This document shows, piece by piece, positions 1 to 9,411 of a stretch of 64,000 nucleotides of DNA (position 1 is the stretch's first letter; the number at the start of each line of letters is the position of its first letter). The stretch covers positions 39,260 through 103,259 of the forward strand of contig NZ_JAIOUP010000009.1 of NCBI RefSeq assembly GCF_019931165.1, written 5' to 3'. This stretch comes from Schnuerera sp. xch1. GTDB taxonomy: Bacteria > Bacillota > Clostridia > Tissierellales > Tepidimicrobiaceae. The notes below the pieces were generated by a model. That model saw only the letters and a list, made by a program, of their open reading frames with translations. It was not told where the DNA came from and did no database searches. The position numbers were made by a program, and so were the translations under genes.

Positions 1-993
1 GAATATGAAAAGGGATTGGAGTTGTATTCTAACGGAGTATTGATTATGAATAAATGTGGAGAGTTATTACCTGATTACTTCAGTTTTGTCAAGGGAATGG
101 TTGATTCTGAAGATTTATCTTTAAATATTTCTAGAGAAACGCTACAACATACTAGGCAGCTTAGACTAATAGCCAAAAATATTAAAAATAAGATTAAAAG
201 CGAATTATTGAATTTACTTAATAATGAGAGGGAAGAATATGAGAAATTCTATGAATCCTTTGGGAGACAGTTAAAATATGGAGTATATAGTGATTTTGGT
301 AGAAATAAAAAAATGTTGCAGGATTTACTAATGTTCTATTCTTCAAAGGAGAAAAAGTTAGTAACCTTAGATGAATATATTTCTAGAATGCCTGAAGATC
401 AGAAATATATCTATTATGCTACGGGAGATTCCAATGAGAGGATAGAGAGATTACCACAAACTGAATTAGTATTGGATAAAGGATATGAGATATTATACTT
501 TACTGATGATGTAGACGAGTTTGCTATAAAGATGATGATGGAATATAAGGATAAAGAGTTTAAATCAGTATCCAGTGAGGACTTAGGTATAGAACCGGAA
601 GAAGATGAAAAGATGAATGATTCTGATGAAGATGAGAATAAGAAGCTATTTGAAGAGATGAAAAACATATTGTCCGATAAGGTTAAGGATGTTAGAGCAT
701 CACAGAGATTAAAAAACCATCCAGTATGTTTAACAAATGAAGGAGAAGTTTCAATTGAGATGGAAAAGGTGCTTAGTACTATGCCAAACAATCAAAACAT
801 AAAGGCGGATAAGATTCTAGAAATCAACATCAAACATGATGTTTTTAAATCTCTGTTGAATGCATATGAAAATGATAAGGATAAGCTAAATATCTATACA
901 AACTTATTATATAATCAAGCACTTTTGATTGAAGGATTGGATATAGATGATCCAATAGAGTTTACTGACAACATGTGTAAATTGATGATCTAA
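1..993 (+). CDS. htpG: Chaperone HtpG (Hsp90), C-terminal part, 5' truncated by window edge
   Basis: The reading frame is open from base 1, so the gene begins upstream; 330 residues are visible, roughly the C-terminal half of a protein that is usually about 620-640 residues. The segment opens with the Hsp90 middle-domain stretch ending in [20 protein letters not shown], followed by the ISRETLQ motif, both hallmarks of HtpG. An acidic stretch (EPEEDEK...SDEDENKK) links the middle domain to the C-terminal dimerisation domain. HtpG is a cytosolic ATP-dependent chaperone; the ATPase domain lies outside the window. An internal TTG at base 16 is not a real start. The next gene begins 55 bases downstream and the spacer can fold into a hairpin. 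Confidence 0.93.
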   Translation, partial: EYEKGLELYSNGVLIMNKCGELLPDYFSFVKGMVDSEDLSLNISRETLQHTRQLRLIAKNIKNKIKSELLNLLNNEREEYEKFYESFGRQLKYGVYSDFGRNKKMLQDLLMFYSSKEKKLVTLDEYISRMPEDQKYIYYATGDSNERIERLPQTELVLDKGYEILYFTDDVDEFAIKMMMEYKDKEFKSVSSEDLGIEPEEDEKMNDSDEDENKKLFEEMKNILSDKVKDVRASQRLKNHPVCLTNEGEVSIEMEKVLSTMPNNQNIKADKILEINIKHDVFKSLLNAYENDKDKLNIYTNLLYNQALLIEGLDIDDPIEFTDNMCKLMI

Positions 994-1000
994 TAGTAAA

Positions 1001-1040
1001 AATTCCTTTCCAGTTTATATATAATAACTAGAAAGGAGTT
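1001..1040 (+). promoter_or_regulatory. Inverted repeat covering the RBS of the lysozyme-like gene
   Basis: The arm at 1001-1015 (AATTCCTTTCCAGTT) is complementary, with two mismatches, to 1026-1040 (AACTAGAAAGGAGTT). The 3' arm contains the AAAGGAG Shine-Dalgarno of the gene at 1049. The structure could be a weak terminator for htpG or a hairpin that hides the ribosome site during read-through. There is no U-tract after it, which favours the second reading, but this is inference. Confidence 0.4.
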
Positions 1041-1048
1041 GAAATATT

Positions 1049-1633
1049 ATGAATAAAAAGGAATTCATAGAAGTGGTAGGCAAGGCAGCACAAGAAAATT
1101 ATCGTGAATACGGTATATTGCCTAGTTTAGTTATAGCTCAGGCTATCCTTGAATCAGGTTGGGGAGATAAGGCCATAGAAAATAATATATTTGGAATTAA
1201 AGCAGGTTCATATTGGACAGGAAAGATTACCATAAGGGAAACAAAGGAATGGGATGGCTGCAAATATTTTAATAAGAAAGCTAAATTTAGAGCATATGAT
1301 AGTATTAAAGATAGCATAAGAGACTATTTAGAATTGATAGGTAAATCTAAAAGATATAAAAGGATTAAAGAAGCTAAAGACTATAGAGAAGCTGTAAAAT
1401 TCATATATGAAGCAGGCTATGCGACTGACCCTAAATATGGTGATAAACTGATACAGATAATCGAATATAATAAACTATATCAATACGATAAAATACAGGA
1501 GCCACTAAGTCCTTGGGCAGTTGAAGCATGGGAGTGGGCTATGGACAATGGTATAACTGATGGAACCAACCCTAAAGATAATATGACAAGAGAACAGGGC
1601 GTTACCATGCTATACAGGCTAATTAATGAATAA
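1049..1633 (+). CDS. GH73-type N-acetylglucosaminidase (lysozyme-like) with a C-terminal SLH-like segment
   Basis: A 194-residue protein. Residues about 10-145 match the glucosaminidase family (GH73, FlgJ/LytG type): PSLVIAQAILESGWG with the presumed catalytic Glu at residue 35, then NNIFGIKAG and the YDS...DYL block. Residues about 152-194 (SPWAVEAWEWAMDNGITDG) resemble a single SLH motif, a combination common in clostridial endolysins. It would cut the peptidoglycan glycan strand. There is no signal peptide, so the protein either needs another route out or acts as an endolysin; no holin or phage genes are nearby. The ATG start follows a good AAAGGAG. A strong bidirectional terminator-like hairpin follows the gene. 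Confidence 0.8.
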   Translation: MNKKEFIEVVGKAAQENYREYGILPSLVIAQAILESGWGDKAIENNIFGIKAGSYWTGKITIRETKEWDGCKYFNKKAKFRAYDSIKDSIRDYLELIGKSKRYKRIKEAKDYREAVKFIYEAGYATDPKYGDKLIQIIEYNKLYQYDKIQEPLSPWAVEAWEWAMDNGITDGTNPKDNMTREQGVTMLYRLINE

Positions 1634-1704
1634 TAGGTTTTTCGCTGATGCTTATAGGATGATACTTTCCTATTCTGAGCGTCAGCGAGTTTATAAACCT
1701 ATTT
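1632..1704. terminator. Bidirectional terminator between convergent genes
   Basis: Nested inverted repeats lie between the lysozyme-like gene and the convergent aminopeptidase. The outer arms are AATAGGTTT and AAACCTATT, and the inner arms CGCTGATGCT and AGCGTCAGCG are complementary with one mismatch. A run of T follows on the plus strand and a matching A run precedes it. Confidence 0.7.
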
Positions 1705-1720
1705 TAAATCACAAGAGGCA

Positions 1721-3148
1721 TTATGCTTGGAGGAAAGCATTATAGCCTTTATATGTCATATATACATCCACTTTGCTTGCAATTTCATAAGGTGCGTGTA
1801 CGCTTAGTAATGCTACTCCGCAGTCTACCACGTCCATTCCATAGTTTGCGAGTATATAAGCTATAGTTCCTCCACCACCTTGATCGACTTTTCCTAGTTC
1901 ACCCATTTGCCATATTACATTATTATCATTGAATATTTTTCTAATCTTACTTATATATTCAGAATTTGCGTCATTGCTTTCTCCTTTACCTCGTGAACCA
2001 GTATACTTGACTATGGTTACCCCCTTACTTATAAAGGGAGAATTTCTTTTATCTAGGACATCAGGGTAATTGGGATCAAATGCACCTAGGGTATCTGCAG
2101 AGAGCACAGAGGAATTTGCCAATGCCCTTTTTACGATTAATTCTGAATAGTTTTCTTCTGTAAGATCAATTAATTCTGAAACCACATTTTCAAAGAATTT
2201 TGACTTCATACTTGTATTTCCGACGCTACCTATTTCCTCTTTATCCACAAATAAAGCTACAGCTGTCTTGTTTGGAGCATCCACATCTAATATAGCTTTA
2301 AGAGAAGTAAATGCACAAACCCTATCATCCTGCCCATATCCTCCAACCATGCTTCTATCTATACCGACATCTCTTGATTTACCTGCAGGGACTACTTCGA
2401 ATTCTGCAGTGGTAAAGTCTTCTTCTTTCATTCCATACTTTTCATTAAGTATATTGAGTACATTTAATTTGATTTTTTCACCTATTTCACTATCATCATA
2501 AGGTATACTTCCGATAATGATATTTAAGCCTTCACCAGAAATTCCTTCATCCATTTTCTTTTTCATTTGATCTTTAGCTAAATGTGGTAGAAGATCAGTT
2601 ATGAAGAACACTGGATCGTCTTCATCCTCGCCAATCACAACATCAAATTTTTCTCCATCTGATTTTATTACGACTCCATGTAATGCTAATGGTAATGTAA
2701 CCCATTGATATTTTTTTATTCCACCATAATAATGTGTTTTCAATAGAGCGAGGTCTTCTTCTTCATAAAGAGGAGATTGTTTTAAGTCCAATCTTGGAGC
2801 ATCTAAATGGGATCCAATGATATGCATTCCCTTTTCTAGGTTTTCTTTTCCTAGTACGAATAATGCAACAGCTTTATCCTTGTTATTTGCATATATTTTC
2901 ATACCAGGGGTAGGTTTGATTCCCTTCTTCTTTATTTTGTCTATTGATATGTACCCCTTTTCAGATGCCGTCTTTATTATTTCTTTAGCTGATTCTCTTT
3001 CAGTTTTTCCTTTATTCAAAAAATCTTTATACTCTTCATTAAATGAAAAAACCTTTTTTCTTTCGCTGTTATTTAATGTTTCCCATGCGTTTTTCCATTT
3101 ATGAGTCAAAGTTTCTTGAAGCTTTTCCCCTTTTGATTTATTAGCCAT
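1721..3148 (-). CDS. M18-family aminopeptidase
   Basis: A 475-residue cytosolic metallo-aminopeptidase of the M18 (aspartyl aminopeptidase/aminopeptidase I) family, releasing N-terminal residues from peptides. Visible family features are GSHLDAPRLDLK (first metal His about residue 114 and Asp 116), GGYGQDDRVCAF with the bridging Asp, VDKEEIGSVGNTS with the Glu-Glu pair, and SVHAPYEIASK near the C-terminus with the last metal His. The length fits the longer bacterial and archaeal subgroup. The ATG is preceded by GGAGGG seven bases upstream. It stands alone, convergent with the lysozyme-like gene. Its role is probably general peptide turnover. Confidence 0.9.
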   Translation of the reverse strand: MANKSKGEKLQETLTHKWKNAWETLNNSERKKVFSFNEEYKDFLNKGKTERESAKEIIKTASEKGYISIDKIKKKGIKPTPGMKIYANNKDKAVALFVLGKENLEKGMHIIGSHLDAPRLDLKQSPLYEEEDLALLKTHYYGGIKKYQWVTLPLALHGVVIKSDGEKFDVVIGEDEDDPVFFITDLLPHLAKDQMKKKMDEGISGEGLNIIIGSIPYDDSEIGEKIKLNVLNILNEKYGMKEEDFTTAEFEVVPAGKSRDVGIDRSMVGGYGQDDRVCAFTSLKAILDVDAPNKTAVALFVDKEEIGSVGNTSMKSKFFENVVSELIDLTEENYSELIVKRALANSSVLSADTLGAFDPNYPDVLDKRNSPFISKGVTIVKYTGSRGKGESNDANSEYISKIRKIFNDNNVIWQMGELGKVDQGGGGTIAYILANYGMDVVDCGVALLSVHAPYEIASKVDVYMTYKGYNAFLQA

Positions 3149-3396
3149 TTAAATCCCTCCAAATATATTTATAAATTTTAAATATTATGATATATCCATA
3201 TGTTTCTATTGTCAATAGCATGACCAAATGAATAAGAGTTTTATTCATTTAATATAGAAAGTATTGAAATCTTTGTGCTTAATACTTATATAAAATTAAT
3301 TAGGTAGTGATTATTGTGTTTATTTTCCCTAATAAGAAGGAAAAGAGCAATTTAATGTCTAATATATTATAGAAGAGTGGATTAGGAGTGAAATGT

Positions 3397-4515
3397 ATGT
3401 TTAAACACATCAGTAGGATAAAAATTTGGATATCGCTTTTGATTTTAGTACTTATGTTGACCGTTACATCTTCTAAAATGATAGCACAGAGGGATACGAT
3501 AACGGAAATGGAAGAAAAGCTGATGGATATTTCTGATGAGGAGAGAATAATTCTTGAGTCATTGTTCATTCAAGCCCAACAGATTGAAGAATTAGAAAGA
3601 GAAAAAGGTAAGCTTACTGAAAAGATAGAAGTAATGAAAGAAGAGATAGCCAATATAGAAACCCTAATTGAACAGGAGACCAACAATTATGAAGGAAAGC
3701 TTAATATTTTAAAACAAGTACTCAGGAGTTATCAGAGAATGGGGCCTAGTTCGTATATAGAGATCATATTAGATGCGGATAGTGTGACCAATTTGCTTAG
3801 GAGAATAAATACCTTGAGGGATTTAACCAGAAATACTGGAGAATTACTTGAGTCAATTGATGGTATCAAGAATAACCTTTTAGTTAAAAAGAATAATTTA
3901 CATAAAAAGTTGTTACTTTTGGAGAAAACAGAAAATGATCTTGAAATAACAATGAATAAAGAAGAACAGAAGATTAAGGAACTGGAGAGACAGTTAGCCT
4001 CCCTAAAAGGTGATCTCGAATATTATCAAGAGAAACTAAATAGTGTAATGTCAATGATGGACAAGCTTTCAATTTTGATGACTGACATGACTAGGGAATT
4101 TTCAAATATTATAGAAGAAGGAAATTTACCTGAAAGTGCGGTTAGATATGAGCTTACTTCTGAAGGTATAAAGGTAAGTATAGAAGAGGATATACTTAAT
4201 AAGGTAATTAATCATAATCCCAATTTACCTGATATTATATTACATTTTTATCCTCAGAGAGTTAAGATGGAATTACCTGAGATGGATCTTGTTTTAAATG
4301 GTTCGTTTGTTATATTGGATCAGCAAACTTTAAGATTTGAAGTAAAGGAAGGTAGTTTATATGGAATGTTGCTTAATAACGAGACTATTCAAGAGTTTTT
4401 TAAAGAAGGAGACTTTATATTAAATTTGAAACCTTTAATATTGAAAAATATTTTAAAGAATGTGGAGACTTTTGAAGGATATATGGAGTTGACTGTTCAA
4501 ATAAATTTAAATTAA
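3397..4515 (+). CDS. PcsB/EnvC-like membrane-anchored coiled-coil protein, likely FtsEX partner
   Basis: A 372-residue protein with an N-terminal hydrophobic segment (ISLLILVLMLTV, residues about 12-25) serving as signal peptide or anchor, then a long predicted coiled coil (residues about 40-235, rich in Glu, Lys and Leu heptads, with the PcsB-like motif SYQRMGPSSYIEIILDADSV). The C-terminal 140 residues are a mixed alpha/beta region I do not recognise; no CHAP or LytM hydrolase motif is present. It sits 24 bases upstream of ftsE, so it probably transmits FtsEX conformational changes to cell-wall hydrolysis. I chose the ATG at 3397 because a GTG at 3388 overlaps the ribosome site TAGGAG. The exact family is uncertain. 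Confidence 0.7.
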   Translation: MFKHISRIKIWISLLILVLMLTVTSSKMIAQRDTITEMEEKLMDISDEERIILESLFIQAQQIEELEREKGKLTEKIEVMKEEIANIETLIEQETNNYEGKLNILKQVLRSYQRMGPSSYIEIILDADSVTNLLRRINTLRDLTRNTGELLESIDGIKNNLLVKKNNLHKKLLLLEKTENDLEITMNKEEQKIKELERQLASLKGDLEYYQEKLNSVMSMMDKLSILMTDMTREFSNIIEEGNLPESAVRYELTSEGIKVSIEEDILNKVINHNPNLPDIILHFYPQRVKMELPEMDLVLNGSFVILDQQTLRFEVKEGSLYGMLLNNETIQEFFKEGDFILNLKPLILKNILKNVETFEGYMELTVQINLN

Positions 4516-4539
4516 TGTATTTAGTGGAGGTTATAGAAT

Positions 4540-5235
4540 ATGATTGAAGCGAAAGATGTTTCATTGATATATGAAAATGATGTCATAGCTTTAAAGGATG
4601 TGAATTTAAAAATTAAACCCGGTGAGATAGTGTATATAACAGGACCGAGTGGTTCGGGTAAGACTAGTTTACTAAAGCTCATAATGGGGATGGAGTATCC
4701 TACGAAAGGGCATTTAAAGGTTATGAATCAGAATATAATAAAGGAACAGAGTTCAAATATTAGAAAATTGAGGAGACATCTAGGTCCTGTTTTTCAAGAG
4801 TTTAAACTGATTAGAGGGAGAACTGTTTTAGAAAATATAATGCTAGGAATGAGATTTCTGGAATTTTCATCGAGTAATATGAAGAAAGGAGCGATGGATG
4901 CTATTAGGAGAGTTGGGCTTGAACATAAAGCTATGTCTTTAATTGAAAAGTTATCTTGGGGTGAAAGCCAAAGAGTTGCTATTGCCAGAGCTATAGCTAG
5001 AAAGCCTGCATTAATCCTTGCGGATGAACCGACTGGAAATTTAGATGTTGACAATGCTCTTAACATATTAGACATACTTACTTCATTTAAAGATGAGAAT
5101 ACCACAGTAATAATAACTACCCATGCTACCCATCTAATAGAAGATAAAGATGAAGGAACCTTCATTAAGATAAACAATGGAAACGTTGAGGTGGAAAGAA
5201 GGGAGACAATGTCTAATGAAGAATTCAGTATATAA
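4540..5235 (+). CDS. ftsE: Cell division ATP-binding protein FtsE
   Basis: A 231-residue ABC ATPase with Walker A GPSGSGKTS (residues 35-43), Q-loop VFQEFKLI typical of FtsE, Walker B LILADEPTGNLD and switch His in TTHATH. The ABC signature reads LSWGESQRVA, with Trp where LSGGE normally has the second Gly, which is odd for an active ATPase. FtsE works with FtsX at the membrane to control peptidoglycan hydrolases at division. It overlaps ftsX by 20 bases, indicating translational coupling, and follows a coiled-coil partner gene, the usual FtsEX-PcsB arrangement in Firmicutes. The start has GGAGG eleven bases upstream. Confidence 0.9.
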   Translation: MIEAKDVSLIYENDVIALKDVNLKIKPGEIVYITGPSGSGKTSLLKLIMGMEYPTKGHLKVMNQNIIKEQSSNIRKLRRHLGPVFQEFKLIRGRTVLENIMLGMRFLEFSSSNMKKGAMDAIRRVGLEHKAMSLIEKLSWGESQRVAIARAIARKPALILADEPTGNLDVDNALNILDILTSFKDENTTVIITTHATHLIEDKDEGTFIKINNGNVEVERRETMSNEEFSI

Positions 5236-6103
5236 TTTAGGCTATTTCTTAAAGGAAGCAAAGATTTTATTTAGTATAGATTTACTTTCCAATATATTTT
5301 CCATACTGAGTATTGGATTAATTTTTTTCATCCTTGCTTTAGTAATATCAGGGTGGAACATAAGTGATTATGTAATTGATGTAATAGAAGATGAAGCAGA
5401 GATAAATGTATACTATAGAGAAGATTTAGGAGATGAGGATATATCTCGACTAATAAATGATATAGATTCTATAGATGGTGTAGAAAATACTATTATAGTT
5501 GATAAGGTGGAATCCTTTGATAGAATGAAGAACATATTAGGGGATGAAGCCCATATATTGGGGTTATTTGATGAGAATCCTTTTACTGCATTTATAGAAG
5601 TGCAGATACATATTGATGAATCTGATTACATATTAAATCAATTGGAAACTTTAGATAATATAGATTATATAAGAGACAACAAGAGAGTAATAGACCGTCT
5701 CCAAGATATAGTTATGGTACTTAAATTGATAGGGATATTAGCTATAACGGCAGTTGGAATATCAACTCTGATGGTAGTATCCCATATAATAAGGCAGGGG
5801 ATATACAACAATAGGGAACAGATAAATACATTAGAATTACTTGGAGCTCCGCGAACATTTATAGATTTTCCATTTATATTGGAAGGAGTATTTTTAACTT
5901 CAATAGGAGGCGTTTTGGCTTCTATGCTATTACGGTTAGCAATAAAATATGGATATGGTCAGATAGAGATGGCTATTCCATTCATTCCATTACTACCAAG
6001 CCAAGAATTAACTAAAGATATCATAATATTCATTATGGGTATTAGTGGAATATTAGGGATAATAGGAAGTTTAGTTGGTGTATTTAATGCTAGAAATAAA
6101 TGA
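5216..6103 (+). CDS. ftsX: Cell division protein FtsX
   Basis: A 295-residue permease-like protein with one N-terminal membrane segment (about residues 25-50), an extracellular loop of about 110 residues carrying the INVYYRED and FTAFIEVQ pattern of the FtsX extracellular domain, and three C-terminal membrane segments. It pairs with FtsE. A longer frame opens at an ATG at 5177, but the ATG at 5216 has a GGGAG about ten bases upstream and gives the usual FtsX length, so I prefer it. The overlap with ftsE supports coupled translation. No unusual residues were noticed. Confidence 0.88.
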   Translation: MKNSVYNLGYFLKEAKILFSIDLLSNIFSILSIGLIFFILALVISGWNISDYVIDVIEDEAEINVYYREDLGDEDISRLINDIDSIDGVENTIIVDKVESFDRMKNILGDEAHILGLFDENPFTAFIEVQIHIDESDYILNQLETLDNIDYIRDNKRVIDRLQDIVMVLKLIGILAITAVGISTLMVVSHIIRQGIYNNREQINTLELLGAPRTFIDFPFILEGVFLTSIGGVLASMLLRLAIKYGYGQIEMAIPFIPLLPSQELTKDIIIFIMGISGILGIIGSLVGVFNARNK

Positions 6104-6312
6104 GATGGTTATAGATTAAAATAGAAATATTATTTGTTTCTAAATATGGCTATCAGTTTGTCAATATTAATTTAAATGTTAGTATTCTGGTCTATTATTA
6201 TATTTGAAACAATATAATATACTTGACTATACATATAAATTAAAACGAAAGGGGACTGTGCTGGGAAATTAAATTTTAAATCTAAATATTATGTATTAGA
6301 AAGGATGATAGA

Positions 6313-7644
6313 ATGAAAAAATTTATTTCAGTCATGTTATTAGTTGTTTTAGTTACAACTCCATTAACTGTATTAGCTAAACAAGATTCAAGTTATACAA
6401 ATTTAGTAGAGGTAAATTGGGACAAACGCCATGATTTTGAATTTCACGAGAAATTATTACAAGATCTTGAAAAAGAACATCCTAAAATCGCAAAGACATA
6501 TTCAATAGGCCGTAGCTGGAGAGAACAAGATATATGGTGTATTGAATTAACAAGCAACAAGAAAAATATTGACAATAAAACTAAAATAGCTGTATTTGGC
6601 AATATACATGGTAATGAACAAGAATCTGGGGAAGCTGCTGCATATACTGCATGGTGGTTAGTCACAAATTATAATAATGATAAAGAAGTAAAAAATATAT
6701 TAGATAATTATGTAATCTATGTTGTTCCAATCATAAATCCTGATGGATATGAGCAATCTTTTATATATCCTACTAGGGAAAATTTAAGGCCTACCGATCA
6801 TAACGGCAATAATAGGGTGTTTAGTGACCCCTATACTGACATCAATGGAGATGGAGTAATTGCACAAATTTACACAGGAGCTAAAGATTCAGAGATTTAT
6901 GAAAGAGAATATATTGGGATGGAAAGTCCAGATTGGAATGAAAATGGAATACCTGGCGATGATCCGAAACAGAGTAATATTGACCTAAATCGTACTTTCA
7001 ATTATATGTGGAATTATATGGATGTAGATTCTACTCCTGTTCAAGGTTCAAATGCCTATACACGTGCAGGAAATAATCCAGCTAGTGAACCTGAAGTTAA
7101 GGCGGTTCAAAATTTTCTAATTAAACATCCGGTACATGCAATGGTAACTCTTCATACTGGAATTCAGTGTGTACTTTATCCTTGGTGTTATACAGACGAA
7201 GAACCAGAAGATGCAGAGTTCTTAAAAAAAGTTTCAACTGAAATGGCAAAAGCTTTTGAAAAGGCAACAGGCAGAAAAAGTTATGTAAAACAATCGTTTG
7301 ATGATTATCCTACCTCTGCAGAAATGATTGATTGGACATATGGACGCTTAGGTATACATTCTTATACTATGGAAATATATCGACCTGGCAAACCTGTTGA
7401 AGATGGAGCAATAGAAGAGCAATGTACTTGGGGCAATGAACTTCCTGAAGATGAGTGGATTTATATGGGAAATTGGAATGGTATGGAGGATATTTGGTTT
7501 AGAAATACATCTAAGGCACAAATGGTTGGGGTAGCACCACCCGAACAATCATTAATGTTAAAGGGTACAAAAAATGCAATACTTAAAATGATTGAAAATG
7601 AACCTTATGGGTCAGGACCACAGGTTCCAGAGTATATAAAATAG
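6313..7644 (+). CDS. Secreted M14-family zinc carboxypeptidase
   Basis: A 443-residue protein with a clear signal peptide (MKKFISVMLLVVLVTTPLTVLA, cleaved about residue 22). The M14 zinc motif HGNEQE lies about residue 99-104 (His and Glu ligands), the third ligand His is in TLHTG about residue 281, and the catalytic Glu is in YTMEIYRPG about residue 354. The family removes C-terminal residues from peptides or trims peptidoglycan stem peptides; substrate cannot be told from sequence. It is monocistronic, starting seven bases after AAGGATG and followed by a hairpin terminator. It is probably exported to scavenge peptides, which suits an amino-acid and purine fermenter. Confidence 0.88.
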   Translation: MKKFISVMLLVVLVTTPLTVLAKQDSSYTNLVEVNWDKRHDFEFHEKLLQDLEKEHPKIAKTYSIGRSWREQDIWCIELTSNKKNIDNKTKIAVFGNIHGNEQESGEAAAYTAWWLVTNYNNDKEVKNILDNYVIYVVPIINPDGYEQSFIYPTRENLRPTDHNGNNRVFSDPYTDINGDGVIAQIYTGAKDSEIYEREYIGMESPDWNENGIPGDDPKQSNIDLNRTFNYMWNYMDVDSTPVQGSNAYTRAGNNPASEPEVKAVQNFLIKHPVHAMVTLHTGIQCVLYPWCYTDEEPEDAEFLKKVSTEMAKAFEKATGRKSYVKQSFDDYPTSAEMIDWTYGRLGIHSYTMEIYRPGKPVEDGAIEEQCTWGNELPEDEWIYMGNWNGMEDIWFRNTSKAQMVGVAPPEQSLMLKGTKNAILKMIENEPYGSGPQVPEYIK

Positions 7645-7659
7645 TAAATTTTAAAGAAG

Positions 7660-7697
7660 ACTCCTAATTTGGTTTTGAACACCAGATTAGGAGTTTA
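7660..7697. terminator. Terminator after M14 carboxypeptidase
   Basis: The arms ACTCCTAATTTGGT and ACCAGATTAGGAGT (one mismatch) enclose a short loop and are followed by TTTAT. The same arms recur at 11863-11898, together with about 35 bp of downstream sequence. Confidence 0.75.
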
Positions 7698-7728
7698 TCT
7701 ATAATCATTCAATTTCATTTTTATTTCA
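7695..7728 (-). pseudogene. Remnant: last codons of a second RelA/SpoT-domain protein gene
   Basis: Read on the minus strand this stretch encodes EIKMKLNDYR followed by a stop, almost identical to the end of the RelA/SpoT-domain protein at 11899-13257 (EIKMKLNDYK). A stop codon lies only a few codons upstream, so just the tail survives. The neighbouring terminator hairpin is shared too, which points to a duplication or recombination event between the two places. Only about ten codons match, so the call rests on the shared DNA over the hairpin as well. Confidence 0.5.
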
Positions 7729-7747
7729 AGCGATTACGTGACTTTAT

Positions 7748-9127
7748 TTAATGTTTTGCAACAACTTTTTCATTTTTATTTAGGAATCCTGTTAACTTAG
7801 CTAAAATAACTAAGATTATAGTTATAACTAGAAAAACTAGCCCCGTCTTTAAAGAACCATATTTTACTGCTAATATAGGAAGAATTGATGTTATTAATCC
7901 TCCACCTAAAAGCGGTTCAAATAAAGGCGTTCTTAGAGCAAATGCTTGTCCAACGTCTGTTTCCATATTTGGATCTACAGTACGATAGAGCATTAAGCCT
8001 ACAGCTGCAACTCCTGAGAGAAATCCAAAGTTAATTATAGAATTTTCAAACCAATTTTCTTTAAACATCTTTGGACCTACGAAAAAGAAAAATGCTATTA
8101 GTAGAATACCATCTACTACCATTAATATTAAAAATGGAAACGCATATTTTATAACTACTGGTATCTTAATAGAGGCAATAGCACTAGCTATTAAGAAATC
8201 TAGAGCAATTCCTTGAATTCTTTGTAAAGTATTCACATCAACGGCTTGAGCAAATTCAGTTTTACGTATAGCTAATTGGACAAATACTCCTCCTATCATG
8301 GCCATTGGGAATAAAGGCATTTCTATACCAACATATATTTCTATTAGACCTTGGATTATCCAACCAATAAGTATAGCTATTGCTATTAAAGATGAGTGGA
8401 ATGCAAAAGATTCAATTACATCATTATTCACAGTTCCTATGGAGTTGGATGTCCTTTTAGAAGGATGAATGATATCACTTTCTTTATTAGTTTTAAGTTG
8501 AGTTTCAGACTTTATAACTGAAGTATATCCTTTTCTTACTGCATAATTAATGATTATCATTCCACCTATTATTCCTACAAATAGACCTACTGTAGCAGAA
8601 GTAAGTCCTAAATCTCCACCATCTGCCCAATTTAAGGAGTTATAGACATCAATCATACCACCAGCTGTACCATGACCTCCTGCCCATCCGACTTCAACAA
8701 TAGAACCAAACATTTCATTTACATTCCATACAGGTTCCAGTATTAAAGCCGAAATAATAAAAGGGATTGCAATTTGGAGAAGATCTGCTATAAAACCAAA
8801 ATATAGGTGTGGGGTTATAATATTTCCTACCTTTTTGATATTTGGAAGTTCCATGCCAATTAACATGGGTGCGAAAACAACTGTAATAAGTTTTCCAGGC
8901 AAAGCTCCCCAACTTTCAGTTATTTCGATGGGTAAAAATCCTATACCATATTTTCCTAAAACAAGGCCTATAACGCCTGCTATTAGAGAAGCTGGGATAA
9001 AGAATTTTTTGAAAATCTTTAACTTAAGTCGTAATACTACACCAACAAACAGTAATATTCCTAATAACGAACTATAGAATAATAGGGAATCTAAACTTGA
9101 GGACTCTATAATTTCACGTGGGAACAT
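7748..9127 (-). CDS. gltS: Sodium/glutamate symporter, GltS family
   Basis: A 459-residue membrane protein with about ten to twelve hydrophobic segments in two inverted halves. The motif GWAGGHGTAGGM (about residue 145-156) is the glycine-rich pore-loop signature of the GltS/ESS family, which couples sodium entry to uptake of glutamate or a similar acid. The family norm is about 400-460 residues. The start ATG follows AAGGAG nine bases upstream. It lies on the same strand as the CntK-like racemase, 285 bases downstream of it, so a shared transcript is possible but unproven. The true substrate could be another dicarboxylic amino acid. Confidence 0.85.
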   Translation of the reverse strand: MFPREIIESSSLDSLLFYSSLLGILLFVGVVLRLKLKIFKKFFIPASLIAGVIGLVLGKYGIGFLPIEITESWGALPGKLITVVFAPMLIGMELPNIKKVGNIITPHLYFGFIADLLQIAIPFIISALILEPVWNVNEMFGSIVEVGWAGGHGTAGGMIDVYNSLNWADGGDLGLTSATVGLFVGIIGGMIIINYAVRKGYTSVIKSETQLKTNKESDIIHPSKRTSNSIGTVNNDVIESFAFHSSLIAIAILIGWIIQGLIEIYVGIEMPLFPMAMIGGVFVQLAIRKTEFAQAVDVNTLQRIQGIALDFLIASAIASIKIPVVIKYAFPFLILMVVDGILLIAFFFFVGPKMFKENWFENSIINFGFLSGVAAVGLMLYRTVDPNMETDVGQAFALRTPLFEPLLGGGLITSILPILAVKYGSLKTGLVFLVITIILVILAKLTGFLNKNEKVVAKH

Positions 9128-9411
9128 TGTTTCACTCCTTTCTTAGTATGAAGGTCATATTAATAAGTAAGTAAAAAATTTTAACACATTATATCATAGC
9201 ATTATGCTTACAAAATTATACTAAAAAAGTCAAAAACATACTTTGAAAATTCTAAAAATGGAATATTAATATTTATAATCCTCCATTTTTCAATTCAACA
9301 ATTGTTTTTTCGAATAAATTTTTTTATTAATTTTTCTTACTATATGGAAGTTTTGATGGTAAATTAATTTATTTTCCTAAATTATTAGAAATTTTAATTT
9401 ACAATTGATAT

